The notes beneath the pieces are model-generated. The model was given only the letters and a program-made list of their open reading frames with translations, did not search any database and was not told where the DNA came from. Shown one piece after another: positions 40,101 to 55,100 of a stretch of 64,000 nucleotides of DNA. Position numbers and translations under genes: made by a program. The stretch's first letter is position 1, and each line of letters starts with the position of its first letter. The DNA is from Chrysogorgia sp. JL179-B06 (Eukaryota; Cnidaria; Anthozoa; Scleralcyonacea; Chrysogorgiidae): assembly GCA_035772405.1 (NCBI GenBank), contig JAYKKM010000258.1, positions 62,001-126,000 of the forward strand, in the 5' to 3' direction.

Positions 40101-43100
40101 ATGTGTTCCATATCTTTACACTGCTATATCCAAAAGTTTTTATATATATTTGTTTATGTTTCCCTGGAGGTAAGTACAGGTCATTTGCAGAACTCGATCT
40201 AGTTGTTCTTGAATGGACTTGCCTGACAAACCTAAACATATTGGTCATATACTCCGGACCTAAATCATTAAGACTTTTAAAGACCATAATGGCTTTACGA
40301 TAATCAATACGATCCACAATAGGCATCCATTTTAGTGTCAAAAACATATCCTTACCAGGGTAACGATTGTCTGTGATATCTAAAATTACACGGGCTGCTC
40401 TCTTTTGAGTTAATACGATCTTCTTAATATGAGGTGAACTACCCCAAACAATAGAACAATAATCCATATGTGGAAGAATGTGCGTATTAAAAAACAGTTT
40501 CCTTGTCTGTAATGGTAAATAACGTTTAATTATACGAAGTAGAGCTATATTAGACTTTGACATTTTGATATTTGGTGATAGAACTGCATAGTTTTAGAAC
40601 CATGATAGTATTATAATAGCTTCGTTTATGAGGTTTATGCGTTTTTGTTATCTGTGTTCTATCATAGGTTGTGGGAAGATGGTTGGCGGGATAGATATTA
40701 CTTGCAAAAATTTGGTGTCTCCAAGGATGACGAATCCTACGAGGACTTTCGATGTAAAGTGGTGAGTGGATATAAAATGCAGCTCTTTGTGCATTAGTGT
40801 GGAAACTTGGTATGGTAGACAAATAATTTCACAACGCAACCAGGTGATAAATCAGACAAAGTTTGACGCTACCCTAGCTTAAAAAGTTTTTTGAACGTAA
40901 CTTTAAAAGTTACTGTCCATGACCCAACGTTTCGACACTCCAATCTAGTATCTTCATTAGAGGTGATCGTTGTAAAGTTATAGGATCCTTATTTATACCC
41001 TCATAGAACCGATGATGACGTTATCTATTAACAAGATGCAAATAATCCTACGCCAATGCCCGATTGAAAAAAATAAAACGCCCCAAAATAAAGGAATCCC
41101 ATATTTTTCTGCGGAAGGGCACAGTTGAATAGGATATTAAGCAAATTAGGACAACAACGGTGGTAAATAAACAATGCAAATGTTGCTACTTAAACGAAAC
41201 CAAGGACAACTGACTACGTATTGCACACTTGATGAACATTTTAGGACATCGATAATGTTTAAGAGTTACTTAACACTTTCTGAACTCGACATTGTCGTTT
41301 TTTGACCTTTGAATATTCGTTGCAAATACGTGAAATGTCGTGACCGGTAAATACCAACAGCTGAATATATCCGAGGGAGTTCAGGTCTTATTTTTGCCGT
41401 GATTTGTTTGAAGTCTGGTGCTGAGTGAGGCACAATTGTAGTGAAATTCGAAAAATAAAAATAATAATACACGAAATTAGATGTTGTCAACGAAACCACA
41501 ACGTGCTTCGATTCTTAGGGGAGACTTTCTGTCGCTGATGTTCTAGATTCAATTGTAAATGATGAAGATAGTGATATTGATATATCAGGCATGTTTATGT
41601 AGAATTATATTAATTTGTTGTTTTTCCTTTAGGCTAGTGCGTATGTTGAAGGATTGTGCTGGGTACTGAGATATTACTACCAGGTGAGACGCTAGTAAAT
41701 ATTGCAGTTCCACTAGCACTCGTATTCTTCGTTTTCACGGAGGTCACCAATATATTTCAAGTCAACGTTAGTATAATATTTTATATGTTGTGCATAAAGC
41801 AGGCAAAAATACAACAAACAGCAAAATTTGGGAGTGATAAGGCGCTAGCTTGGTGGTCGAACTATAGGAAAACTAAAATCTCAAACATTTGCTTCATTAA
41901 CACGGCGGCGCCACACGTTTATGCGACATCACTAGATCATGCATGTATCTCTTTGGTACACCAACATGGCGGCCAAAATATTAAAGGACATTGGCAGCCA
42001 AAAAATCACTCAAATTTTTTACTTTATGATTAACAAACAGGCTTACGAAGGTAATCCAAGTAAACAAAACTACTCTTGTACAACCGCCATCTTGTTGTAA
42101 TACTTTGCCTAAATAACTGGGAAGTTGGTGATGAAACTACTCTGTGGGTAGCCGAGTTTCCGCTAGTCTCCTTCGCAGCCGTCAGTTCGAGTTCGTTCTC
42201 ACTCCCCTCAACTACCGGCTGCTTACCCGAGCAGCAAATTCCTTTCCAATTGTTGACCAATCAGAGTCAGACTTCCAATATCTGGAAACCTGACCTTCGA
42301 CCTTGAGCTGACCGTTTGAAAACTAGTAGTTCAGTAAAAAATTTGCGTAAATAGAATATAAATATGATGTTGTATTATCTGTGAATTACAATATGAATAC
42401 ATGTACATGAAATAAAGTTAAAAGCGCCACTACCAGCTGGAATATGAAACTGAATAACATCGAGGTTGCTTGCCAGACATGGCCATCCCGTATTAAAGAT
42501 TTATTATCCGCTAGATACATGTCGCCGACGCTTGTAGCTTTTTTAAAGCTTTTCACACAGATTTATTTACACGACCAGCAAGAACATATTCGTAATACCA
42601 TTCTTAAAGTTTGTAAAGCTCTGAGCTATAGTAAGCGAAATATTAGCTTTCAAGTAAACAGGCAGTCGATTAAGGGGCTGTTTACATGAGCCTGGTTAAC
42701 CGGACTAGCCCAGCTCACGCGATTGATTAGGATCGCATTGTCGTTTTGAAACGTGTATAAACTAAATTTACAAAGGAGAATTGGTTTAGTTTAGATGTAA
42801 ACAAATCTTTACATTAATTCAAATCTCCTTTTGCGGTCGAGGTAAGATTTCGTGACAGGAGTCATCCCTCCTAGGAGGGCTAGCCCTCCTCCATATAAAC
42901 TACCCCTTAGACACTAACACCTTTTGTTTTCAATCTTAAATTTCTCTTAACGCTCTCTGACATTCACGCTTATTTGTTTGCATAGGCCACAGCAAGAACA
43001 TAGTCAAAAGAATATTCTTCGTAAATTTCGTGAAGTTCTAGGCTAAACTTTTCAAAATATTAGCTTTATTTAGCAACACCATGCAGCCAGGACGGCTTTA

Positions 43101-46100
43101 TTTAGCACAACAATGGCGTAATTTCATTGGCCCATGTCAGTGGTCATTAAGCGAGCCATTAGAACGTCTGCGAAGGAGGCTAAGTTTCCGCGGGATGCTT
43201 TTTAAAGGCCCGTTTACACAGGCGATTTTTGCTGCGATTTTTCTGACCCTGAAGTATGTGATATAGTGGATGACTCACTAAAGTATTGAACGTCATAGAT
43301 CTGCACAAAGGGTTTAATACATTCGTAAGACAATCCATTCGTAAGACAATCCATTTGATCGCATGTGTTAAAAAGAGAAAAATCGCAGCAAACGTCACCT
43401 GTGTAAACGGGCCTTAAAATGGTGTAGTTCAATTGAAAAAGGAAGACATTCACAAAAATCGAGTTTCAAACTTATGAAGACATGAGGATGGCTAGATAAA
43501 AATTTCGCTTTATCCCGGTTGTGACGTCACACGAATATCGAAAATACACCCAAGATGGCGGACTTTATTTTTACAATCTTAAACTATATTTCGGCTATTT
43601 AAAGTTACGTACGTACTTTGATCTAAAAGGTACATTTTTTGCTGCCAATGTCCTTTAAGACACAAACAAATACAGTCAAATTTCAAAAAAAAATATCATA
43701 TTTTGCTTCAATTAGACTTCACTTGTAAAGCTTAACCAAGCCTGAATTTAGTTGTGTAAAAAAGTAGGGTTTAGCTACCTTTGAAAAGCAGTATGGCAAC
43801 TCAAAACTCTGTAACTGGAAAGGGAATAATTGCACTGACCTGAAATTTTCGATGAAGACTCGCAACAACGATCTGCTTTTTAGCATTTTATAATTTTGAT
43901 GACGTCTGCGTGAAGACCGATAATTTATTCCGTATTTTTCTTTGTTTGCAGGGTTGCTGTTCTTGGAAGTGGTATTTTCCTTATCACTACGCACCGTTCG
44001 CCTCAGACTTCAAAAACATCGATCAAAATCGTTACGATTTTGATATTGGCACTCAGCCTGTATGTTAAACCTTTTGTTTTGCGCACATTTACTGCGCACA
44101 TCCAATAATCAGTGTTTTTATTTTGCTGTTAAAGTTGACGGAAATAAAGGAATCTGTCTACATGAAAACCTCTTTACAGATGCCCGCTATGACGTCATTT
44201 CCGTCAACTTTAAAGTGCCCCTAACCTCAAACTTTTTTATTGTCTTATTTGGAAGAACTTTTAAAATGATAAAGTAACTTCTTTTGAAGATTTTCGCTTC
44301 TTCGCTTTCGTTTTGAGATATATCAGTTTGTTTGATATGCAAATGTCTGGAATTTACATAATGACATAATGACTGGAATTTGCATAATGACTTATCAGAG
44401 AATGTTATATATATTTGCGTTCATCAAATAAAAACACTAAAGTGTGAATAACACGTGTGCGTGTTTCTCGTTCGAGAATAAAAGAGATACACACATTTCT
44501 CCAATAAGTCATTATGCATGTGTGGCGACAAATCCCAGACATTTGCATATCAAACAAACTGATATATCTCACAAAGAACGCGAAGAAGTGAAAATCGTCA
44601 AAAGAAGTTACTTTATCATTTTAAAAGTTCTTCCAAATAAGACAATAAAAAAGTTTTGAGGTTAGGGGCACTTTAACAGCAAAACGTTTATGAAGATGAA
44701 AATTTTCAGCTGACAAGATATATTACAATTTATCTCAGGAGAATCCATAGATTACAAATATGTTAAATCCCCACAGACGTTATATACACTTTAATGGTGT
44801 TCGAACACACTTAGATTTGCAGACCTTACATACGTTGCCAAGGAAGCTTAGAATTAACAAATCTTCCATAGAATTTCACAGATTTAAGAACCACATGACG
44901 ACACGAAAAATGAAAATTCCTATAATCTTCGACGGTTTATAAGTAAAATTAATTTTTCACATGCGACTAGAATCTGGAGTGTTATCTTCATAAAAGTACG
45001 TATGGATTTTTAAAAAGTAGCAGGGATATCGAAGTTTTAGGTGAATAAACACAATTGTTTTCAGTTTTAATTTATCAACAAATCCATACATACATTTTTG
45101 TAGAATATAATTTAGGTTTACATGACACTCACAAATGTAGCATAATGTGAAAAATGACGAAAATTATAGAATTGTTGTGTTTGTCGATGACATCAATGTA
45201 ACGTCATCCAATTACGTCACCAGACAAAAGAAATTTGCCTACATATTCCACACATAAAATATGTTGAATATACCTTATTTTATTGTCCACCCATGAAGTA
45301 TATTGGGCGCTAAATGACCTGTCCTTAGCAACCGGTTGTCTAGCAATCTTAAGCATGGACAACGTTGGCGGCAGTAATTTGTAATTTCAAAATAAAATCC
45401 CAGCTGCTCATGCAACCATCACCGTTCTCGTGTAAAATGAATTATTTGAAGCTTGTCAGGCCTTGCTTTATCAAAATATTGTTTTTTCAAATTTTAGTTC
45501 CATCCTCTGGAGCAACTGATGAGTGTTTTCCCTGCTGCTAGTGGTAATTTCTTGCCTCCGACATGGAGAGAACTGATGATGAACCCGGTAAGTCGTTGTT
45601 TCGCAACAGACAACGCAAGACACAACCTCGTACCCAAGGCATTTTGCCTCCACGGCGGAAGGTCGGCGAAAATGGCCCTGGGATCGGCTGGTCCATTCTA
45701 TAATGCGATTGGCTTGTCATAAAACTTGTCATATTAATTCAACCGAGTATAATTTATTCATCTAAATCTGAATGCTGTCTTCAAATTTTACAGCAAATTA
45801 GAAGTGATAGCTTTCGCTAAATTGGATATATGCTTCTTCATACCTTTTGTAAGAGATAACCATGGATGTATGGTGGATTATTAAGCTTGTTAGCTGCTTT
45901 TATGCCGACGAATGCTGACATGAACAACTCTGAAGAGCATTGAATATTTATCAATTATTCAGGTCAACAAAGTAGACAAAGGCAATGGAAGAAAGAGCAC
46001 AAAAATTATCATATCTAAACACCCAGAAATTCTGGGTGTCATGTGACCAGCCGATCCCAGGGCCATTTTCGCCGACCTTCCATCGTGGAGGCAAAATGCC

Positions 46101-49100
46101 CTGGGAACGAGGTTGCGCAAGACAGTGTTATGCAACACACACCACTGCTGCGTTTGTTCACCCGTACATAAACGTGTGTTGTGTTACGCTACGTTACGTT
46201 ACGTTACGTTACGTTACGTCTCGCTATATTGCGTTGTGTTACATTACGCACGACACAACGTAACGAAGTACGAAGTACGATACAACTCTTCTGTTGACTC
46301 TACTCGAATAGTTACGCTATCCTTCTTTTAGGAATCGCCGATCATTGATTTTTATCCAATTGATTTTGAAATCGACTTAAATGGAAAGAAATATGCTTGG
46401 CAAGGTAAAACAAGGGGAAAGCGAGATGTGACTTAATTATAAATTTAATTTAAATTATGAACGTATAATTTAATTAATTTAATTAATTAAATTAATTAAT
46501 TAATTAATTAATTAATTTAATTAACCAATTAATTAATTAATTAATTATAATAAAGTTAATTTAAATTAAATTAATTAAAATAAAATTACCGTAAAAGCTC
46601 GATTAATCTCCGCTCTGGATTAAGCGCCGCAGCTCAAAGTAAAATAATTTAATAAGCGCCGCATCCAGAAGTAAATTAATTTAATAAGCTTGTGGATTAA
46701 GCGCGGTACCTCCAGATTCATTGTGCCACGCTAAAAATTAATCAGCAAATAAACGATAAACTAATAATCTTTAGACATAGTTTGACGCTACTCTGGCTTA
46801 AAAAGTTTTTTGAACGTAACTTTAAAATTTACTGTGCATGACCCAACGTTTCGACACTCCAATCTAGTGTCTTCATCAGGGGTGATCGTTGTAAGGTTAG
46901 GATGCCTATTCATATTCATACCCTCATAGAACCGATGATGATGTTATCTATAACAAGATGCAAATAAGCTTATGGTAATAGACTGCCCACGCCCCCATTG
47001 AATCGCGATGACGGTGGTCTATTACCAGAAGCTTATTTGCATCTTGTTAATATATATCATCATCATCGGTTCTATGAGGGTATAAATAGGGATCATAACT
47101 TTACAACGACCACCCGTGATGAAGACACTAGATTGGAGTGTCGAAACGTTGGGTCGTGCACAGTAACTTTTAAAGTTACGTTCAAACAACTTTTTAAAGC
47201 CAGAGTAGCGTCAAACTGTCTTTTTTTATCACCTGGTTGCGTTGAGAAATTATTTGTTAATAATCTTTAATACAAAACTGGAAATTTTTTGAATGATTTT
47301 TCTATGTGATAGACAGGGTTTTTTGTATGAATAAATTTGTTTTATGAGCATTTTGTCAACCTATTTTTTTAATAACCGCATACTTAACCATTCTCGATTT
47401 AGCACCTCAATTAAAATTCATTAGCATTAAATTATATTAACTTTTGAAACGATTGACATTTGAAGTATTAATTATCATTTGAGCTGGTGTTCGTTGTAAT
47501 ACAATATCTCGGTATTCTTTGTCGGTTTGTGGACTACTGTTGCTAATGTATCTTTCTAATGTATCTTTTCAATATCCAGGTGTTGCATTGCTGCCGTTTG
47601 TTGATGAAAAGCGCCTTCTGACTTGCTTAGCCAAAGTTTATCCAGACTTAACTGAAGAAGAACGTAAGTTTATTTTTTCTCCTTTAACTCTTTCCTGTAA
47701 CTCTTTCCTGTCCGGCCCAGTCAAAAGGGGTCATAGAAGACCCAATCGAAAAACACGGCACACAGTAACGCAAGATCAAAAATTGAAATTCGGAAAGCGC
47801 CAGGGACATCAGATCCACTCACACGCCAAATTTGATTTGATTTCATAAACAACTCTGCGATTGGTGGCATTTTGAATTTTTATGATGCTACGCGGGCATG
47901 CAAGATGGTCTTTTCTAGAAAAATGGATGTTTTTCAACCTGATTTATGATAATTATGCTAATTAATATTCGGAAGAAAATTCCAAAGCATTGGCAACAGC
48001 CGGTTTGTTGGGATTTTAGAAAAGGTATAGGTTTCGCAACAGTTATAGATATTTCCTGAGATATCAATAGAAAAAAGAGGTTGTTCAATTTTGGATGTTT
48101 TTCAGCCGGACAAGAAAGAGTTAAAGGATATTGGCAACAAAAATTAAGTTTGTCTAATATGAAAGAACTCGTAAAATGATAGAGTAACACCTTTTACAAC
48201 TTTTCCGTATTTTACTTCGTTTTTGAAATATTTCAGTTTGTTTGATATGTAAATGAGATGGTCTCTGACGTCAGGTGCAGGGTAGAGAATTTTCACACGT
48301 TAAAAAATGTCTTATATCTCAGTGATTGCTAAGTTTATAACGCTCATTATCATGAGGAGTTATTATACGCATATTTTCAAGTAAATTTGTGGAACAAACT
48401 TGAATATGTAACTAATATTTTAATTAGTGAAAATTATCTACCCTGCACCTGACGTCAGAGACCATCTCATATACATATCAAACAAACTGAAATATTTCCA
48501 AAACGAAGTAAAATACGGAAAAGTAGTAAAAAGGTGTTACTCTATCATTTTACGAGTTCTTTCATATTAGACAAACTTAAGTTTTGTTACCAGTGTCCTT
48601 TAAAGGGGAACTGTACCCAAAAAATAAATTACTTTTAAATAACAGGCCTTTAAGTATAATGTTTAGAAACGCTATCTACTATCTGCTCTTGTATTTTTCA
48701 TTCTCGTATTTTATGCTTCTTGATGCCGCCATTTTGTGTCATTCTGGAATTTGCTCGACGGTGCAGGTTCGATGTAGAGGTCCAGTGGGGTTTTCTTTTT
48801 AATTTTGACGTCATTGAATGCAAGGGGACTTGCGAGCCCAGCTTGAAGGGGCTATGTCACGATTTGCCTGGTTACTCAGCTAAGCGTACTTGTTGCTTTT
48901 TTGTTCAAGATAGTATACGGCAATCGTGGCCTTCCAGCTCCTTCTCGTTTCCCACCACGATTAGACATTAAATTGTCATTACGCTTTGCTTATAACTCGT
49001 CCAAAAATAACCCACCAACATGAAAATAACAATTACTAATCGAATAAATCGTTTAGCTTTCGCTTCGCTTTGATTTTGGATTCCGAATCAAAAATCAAAA

Positions 49101-52100
49101 AGTACGCTTAGCTGAGTAACCAGGCAGATCGTGACATAGCCCCTTTAATATTCTATTCATTGCGCTAAAACTTCTTTCTATGCTTGCAGTACCAAAAACT
49201 TTAAGATGCGCGCCACCCCTGTTTGAGTGAATTACAAATAGGCGGAGAAAACTTGAAGTCGCAGAACATGTTTTGTTAACAGGTGTTCACAAATCACGGG
49301 TAGATGCAATCGATGGTATAACTTCGATTTTCTCAGCTAAAATAGCTCCGGAAGCCTATAAAGGAATGAAATTTGCCTTGAAATTTGACAAATGGTGGGG
49401 TAAAATAAGAACTTGACTAAATTGCTTCCCACCCCCCCCCCCCCCTGCCAATATTTTGTGAAGTGTCCGCCACTGATGCAAGGAACAAAAGACAAGCACT
49501 CAATGATGTCAAAATTGAAAAGAAAATCACCGCTGTACATAAACTTTGAGCCGTCAACTCGAAAATGGCGGCGTCGAGAAGCATAAAAGACGAGAATGAA
49601 AACGTTATTTCTCGAGTACAAGAGCAGATACCGTAAAACTATTAACATTTCTAAACATTATACTTAAAGTGCCCCTAACCTCAAACTTTTTTATTGTCTT
49701 ATTTGGAAGAACTTTTAAAATGATAAAGTAACTTCTTTTGAAGATTTTCACTTCGCTTTCTTTTTGAGGTATATCAGTTTGTTTGATATGCAAATATCTG
49801 GAATTTCGTCACACATGCATAATGAGTAATCAGAGAATGTTATATATCTTTGCGTTCATCAAATAAAAACAGTAAAGTGTGAATAACACGTGTGTGCGTT
49901 TCTCCTACAACACCAAACGTCTTGATTTTAAAGGATTTCGTTCGAGAATGAATGAGAATGACGAAATTCCAGACATTTGCATATCAAACAAACTGATATA
50001 TCTCAAAAAGAAAGCGAAGAAACGAAAATCTTCAAATGAAGTTACTTTATCATTTTGAAAGTTCTTTCAAACAAGACAATAAAACATTTTGAGGTGAGGG
50101 GCACTTAAAGAACTTTTATTTAAAACTAATTTATTATTATTCAGTTTTAACGACCATTTTCGATGCTTTTCCATGATTGTCCAAACCTTACATTACTCAC
50201 TAGCGATGAATGACCGGGGGTCGTTTCTCCCCATGTGTAACTCTCGCCTATGACAATAGTAAAACGTAGGAGTTGATTTAATAAACGGTTCGTCTCTTTT
50301 TCCCTTTGTAGGCAGACGAAATAGTCGTGGGAAAGATCGACTTTTTGTTGGGCCAAAACATTCTGCATTTGATTTTTTCAAAGGCCTCTACGAAGGTGGA
50401 GGGAGCTCTGACGTAAGTTTCGTATCCATCTTCAAATATGATCATTTTGAAAGCCTTTGTTTGGCTAAGATTGGTAAAGTTCTTATAGAAATGGATATAA
50501 AGATAACTTATTAGACAGTTTAGGGTAAAAGTACGACTATATATTTTAATGCAATGATTGCATTATAATATGATTTTAATGCAGATGATCGCATAATAGA
50601 GTGAAATGCCAAATATTACTTGTAATATACCCAATTCTTTTCCCCGCATTACAATTATATATATATATATATATATATAGTACAATATCTACAGACACGT
50701 GTTTCGCTGTTCCACAGCTCATCAGTGTAGCTTGGTACGATCTAGATATGGGCATGAGAACTAATTATACACAAACGATTGCCGGTGACAACCGCTTGTG
50801 GGACAAACAGCGGTCATGCGCACATCTAGAGAGCGTGAAGCGGTGTAGGGCCAGAGTGCTCAAACTACCACAAGGGTAGTGGGCGTTGCATTATCGCTAA
50901 AGGACACCTACACCAACTTCACAGAGTGTTCAACATCACCGAAGTGAAGGAGCGTAATAGATTTGATTTGTAATTAGATTTGGTCTTAAAATGTATGTAT
51001 TCCAACACTCGAAATTTTCCTTCACCATAAATCCTTTCAACATGTAGTTTGATCGAGTGAAATGCCAAATATTACCTATAATATACCCAGAATCTTATCC
51101 CGGCATTACCACCACCATATATACAGAACTCGTGACTAGGCTCTCGGCAACGGCTTCCGTAGCTCAGTGGTCAGAACACTGCACTAGCATCGCAGGGTCG
51201 CGGCTTCAATTTCAGCCGGAAGGCCTTGAAGTTGCATTTTTCGCAACTGGTCCCGGTTTGGTCTTAAAATGTATATATTCCAACACTCAAAATTTTCCTT
51301 CAACACAAATCCTTCGAATATATATATATATATTTGTATATAGTTTAATCTACAGACACGTCTTTCGCTATACCATAGCTCATCATGCAGTGTAGCTTGG
51401 AAGAACCTGAATGAGTCTAACCATCTGTTTTATACCCATCACGTAAATTGAGTAAATTATTTCCTTAAATAGGCTGTTGATCTGGTCGCTGAGCTTACCC
51501 AGGGAATGTCTGGTAAGGTGATGGTAGATGACCAAGCTATTTTACCTTCAAAGTAAGTATTTCTAGTGTCATGACCAAGACAAGAAATGCGCCTCGAATC
51601 AATAATTATTTTGTTTTCTTTTTTACTTTTCTCTAGGTGTGTTTCGTCACCCATTCCACACTTAAGAGATTTAACTAATAATCTTGTTATCGGGTAGGCT
51701 TATTTTCTTGTCCATTCTGTTTTTCAGGCATTGTTTAAAGGCATTCTCAAACTCATTAATAATTCATGAGTAAATTATTCAATCAGATCTTCTAAATTGA
51801 ACCACGTGATGACACTAGAAATGCCAGTAAAGTACTGGGCAGAGGACTAGAAATATTTTTTCCAGTCGAAGGACAAGAAATAATATTTCCAGTCCGGTGC
51901 TGCGAATATGACGTCAAGAACTAATAGGGATTACATTTATCATTAATAATCCACTTAGGGATTACACTTAGGGATTACACTAATTGATTTTGAGAAGTCA
52001 TTCAAAGGCCTCGAAATCGGACTAGACCGGGTTTTCAAGTACTCGGATTTGTTCCAGTCCTCGGCTTCGCATCGGACTGGAACAAATCCTCCTACTTGAA

Positions 52101-55100
52101 AACCCGGTCTAGTCCTCTTTCTCGGCCTTTAAATATTACTTGGCAACAAGTTTGTCTAATATGAAAGAACACGTAAAATGATAGAGTAACACCTTTTACA
52201 ACTTTTTGGTATTTTACTTCGTTTTTGAAATGTTTCAGTTTGTTTGATATGTAAATGAGATGGTCTCTGACGTCAGGTGCAGGGTAGAGAATTTTCACTC
52301 ATTAAAAAATATCTCAGTGATTACTAAGTTTACCAACGTTCATTATGATGAGGAGTTATTATATACACATTTTCAAGTAAATTTGTGGAACAAACTTGAA
52401 GATTGAACTAATATTTTAATGAGTGAAAATTCTCTACCCAGCACCTGACGTCAGAGACCATCTCATTTACATATCAAACAAACTGAAATATTTCAAAAAC
52501 GAAGTAAAATACGGAAAAGTTGTAAAAGTTGTTACTCTATCATTTTACGAGTTCCTTCATATTAGACGAACTTAATTTTTGTTGCCAATGTCCGTTAAAG
52601 TGCCTATGAAACGAAAATTAAGTTTTTCTTATTTAAAGTGCCCCTAACCTCAAATTTTTTTATTATCTTATTTGGAAGAACTTTTAATATGATAAAGCAA
52701 CTTCGTTTGAAGATTTTCACTTCTTCGCTTTCTTTTTGAGATATATCAGTTTGTTTGGTATGCAAATATCTGGAATTTCGTCACACATGTATAATGCGTT
52801 ATCAGAGAATGTTATATATCTTTGCGTTCATGAAATAAAAACACTAAAGTGTGAATAACACGTGTGTGCGTTTCTCCCACAACACCAAACTTCTTGATTT
52901 TAAAGGATTTCGTTCGAGAATGAAAGAGATATACACATTTCTCTCCAATAAGTCATGCATGTGTGTCGAAATTCCAGACATTTGCATATCAAACAAACTG
53001 ATATATCTCAAAAAGAAAGCAAAGAAACGACAATCTTCAAAAGAAGTTACTTTATCATTTTAAAAGTTCTTCCAAACAAGGCAATAAAACATTTTGAAGT
53101 TATGGACACTTTAAGACTCCATATAGAGTAACTAGTGCTCTAGTTTCTCTCCTTTTTGTTTTTATTCTATTTTATTGTAACACCCATATTTATGATATAT
53201 TAGTTTTGTATTAATTAGTATACTTTTCCGGATGGGAGGCAAAAATGGTTCTCACTCAATAACTCACCCAGCCACTGCTTTACTTTTCGTTTGATTAATT
53301 CATTGATTTGATTTTGTTTTTTCTTAAGCATTAAGTTTGATGACCCATATTATGCAGACAATTTCGTCTTCAAGGCACGTTTATTGCCTACAGCCACGTA
53401 AGTCGCCATTTTTCGATGTCATTGTCTTTCTAAGAATAACAATAAATCCTTCCTGTCCGGCCCAGTCGAAATCGATCGTACAAGACTGATGAAGTCGTGA
53501 AAAACACGGCACACGGTAACGCAAGATTAAAAATTGAGAATCGACAATCGCCTGCAGGGACATGAGATCCACTCACACGCCAAGTTTGATTTGATTTCAT
53601 AAACAACTCTGCGATTGGGGGTGGCATGTTGAATTTTCATGATGCTACGCGGGCGTGCAAGATGGGCTTTTGTAGAAAAATGAAAGTTTTTCGGTTTATT
53701 GTGCTTTCAGAAAATGTATAGCTTTCGCAACAGTTATGGTTATTTCCAGAGATATCAATATATAGATATTATATAGATTATATTATATTGATAATTATAT
53801 TAATAAATTATATTATAATTATTATATATTATATTATATATTAATTATATTAATTAATATATAATATAATATATAATAATTATATTAATTATATTAATTA
53901 TTATTATTTATATTAATTATTATTATTTATATTAATTATATTAATTATTATATTAATTATTATATATATTATTATTATTATTATTATATTATTATAATTA
54001 TTATATTATATTATTATTATATTAATTATATTTATATTATATAGATTATTATTATATTATATTATGTTGTCTAACAACAACAACAACAACATATATTAGA
54101 TATTAGATTATATTATATTAGATATTATATTTAAGAATTATTGTATGAGGCTGAGCAGGTTATCCAGAATTATTCAGACCGAGGTCAGTGTTATCCACCG
54201 AAGCCGAAGGCTGAGTCTCGGTAGCTCAATGGTTAAAGCGTCTCACCGGCGATCAGAAGGTTACAGGATCGATCCATGTCCGGGACTTTCGAGGATTTGA
54301 GCTTGACAGTCGTCCATGTATCGTCTACTGCATCGTCTATTGCATATGAGTATGACCCAACTGATAAAGGTTCCGAGGGCCTACGATTTAAGGTCGTTAT
54401 CCAAGAAGACCCAAAAGTCTTACCATTTGCTGATATTATTGCAGGATATTATTTGCTGATATTATTAAGGCAGCAATTTCTTTCAGCCCATAACCTGTCT
54501 TTCAGCCCATAGACATGTGTGGTAACCACTAGACCACAGCAGCTGTTTTTTCAATATAGATACTATAGCATATAGAGATACCATAGTATCCGTGGTACAT
54601 GTACTACAAAAATTGGTTCACTAAGACGAAGTCGCGTTTTTTTTAAATTCTCAAGCATGCCAGGTAGAGTTCTGAAGCCAGGAGACTGGGACAACCGCAA
54701 GCAATATCGACCGGTGATTGGTTTTAGTCCAAATACACCACGTGCTTCTTTGGACATGGCATCAAGAAGAATGTTGGGGTAAGTTTTGACTGAGTGCGAG
54801 GTCTTGGGACCATGGATTGTGAAAATCCCGCAGGGGGTAAGGACGAAACTCCGGTAGGGGATAGAACAGTCGAGCGAGGGGTTATTGTGGATACGTATTT
54901 ATAGTATTATTACTTGGGCTACTGTGGTAGCCGAGTCTAGGTTTCGGCAGCATTCCTGTTTTTTATTTTTTTATTTTTCGGGTCGACGAATTGCAATCTT
55001 TGGTCGCTATTGCTCGAGTGCTTGTTCAAACTATCCAAAGAAATATAGGAAATTTGTGATAGATTCATAAGCAAAGAGCTAGTATGTTAACACGCTCACA

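Larger units (their letters stand above)
46780..47222. mobile_element. Palindromic element with a hammerhead-like motif in each arm, family I
   Basis: Ends GTTTGACGCTACTCTGGCTT and AAGCCAGAGTAGCGTCAAAC. Each arm contains, reading outward, a TATA-like box, a hammerhead-like core and CAGTAACTTTTAAAGTTACG-like sequence. Half copies: 540-1264, 40869-41045 (- strand), 62090-62350. XRN2 intron 28. Confidence 0.85.
48604..50145. mobile_element. Family C element broken up by two later insertions
   Basis: Starts at TTAA 48600-48603 with AGGGGAACTGTACCC. It contains a family D element (48847-49144) and a family A element (49678-50104). The far right end is lost. XRN2 intron 29. Confidence 0.75.

Noticed and set aside
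41656..42033. 125-codon frame [13 protein letters not shown]...
   Set aside because: Shadow frame of exon 25 running into intron and repeat sequence.
41981..43658. A 1.7-kb TTAA element with ends AGGACATTGGCAGC
   Set aside because: The two ends are complementary and both at TTAA, but their flanks suggest they may be ends of two different damaged copies; could not decide.
54563..54757. 64-codon - strand frame
   Set aside because: Antisense of XRN2 exon 34.
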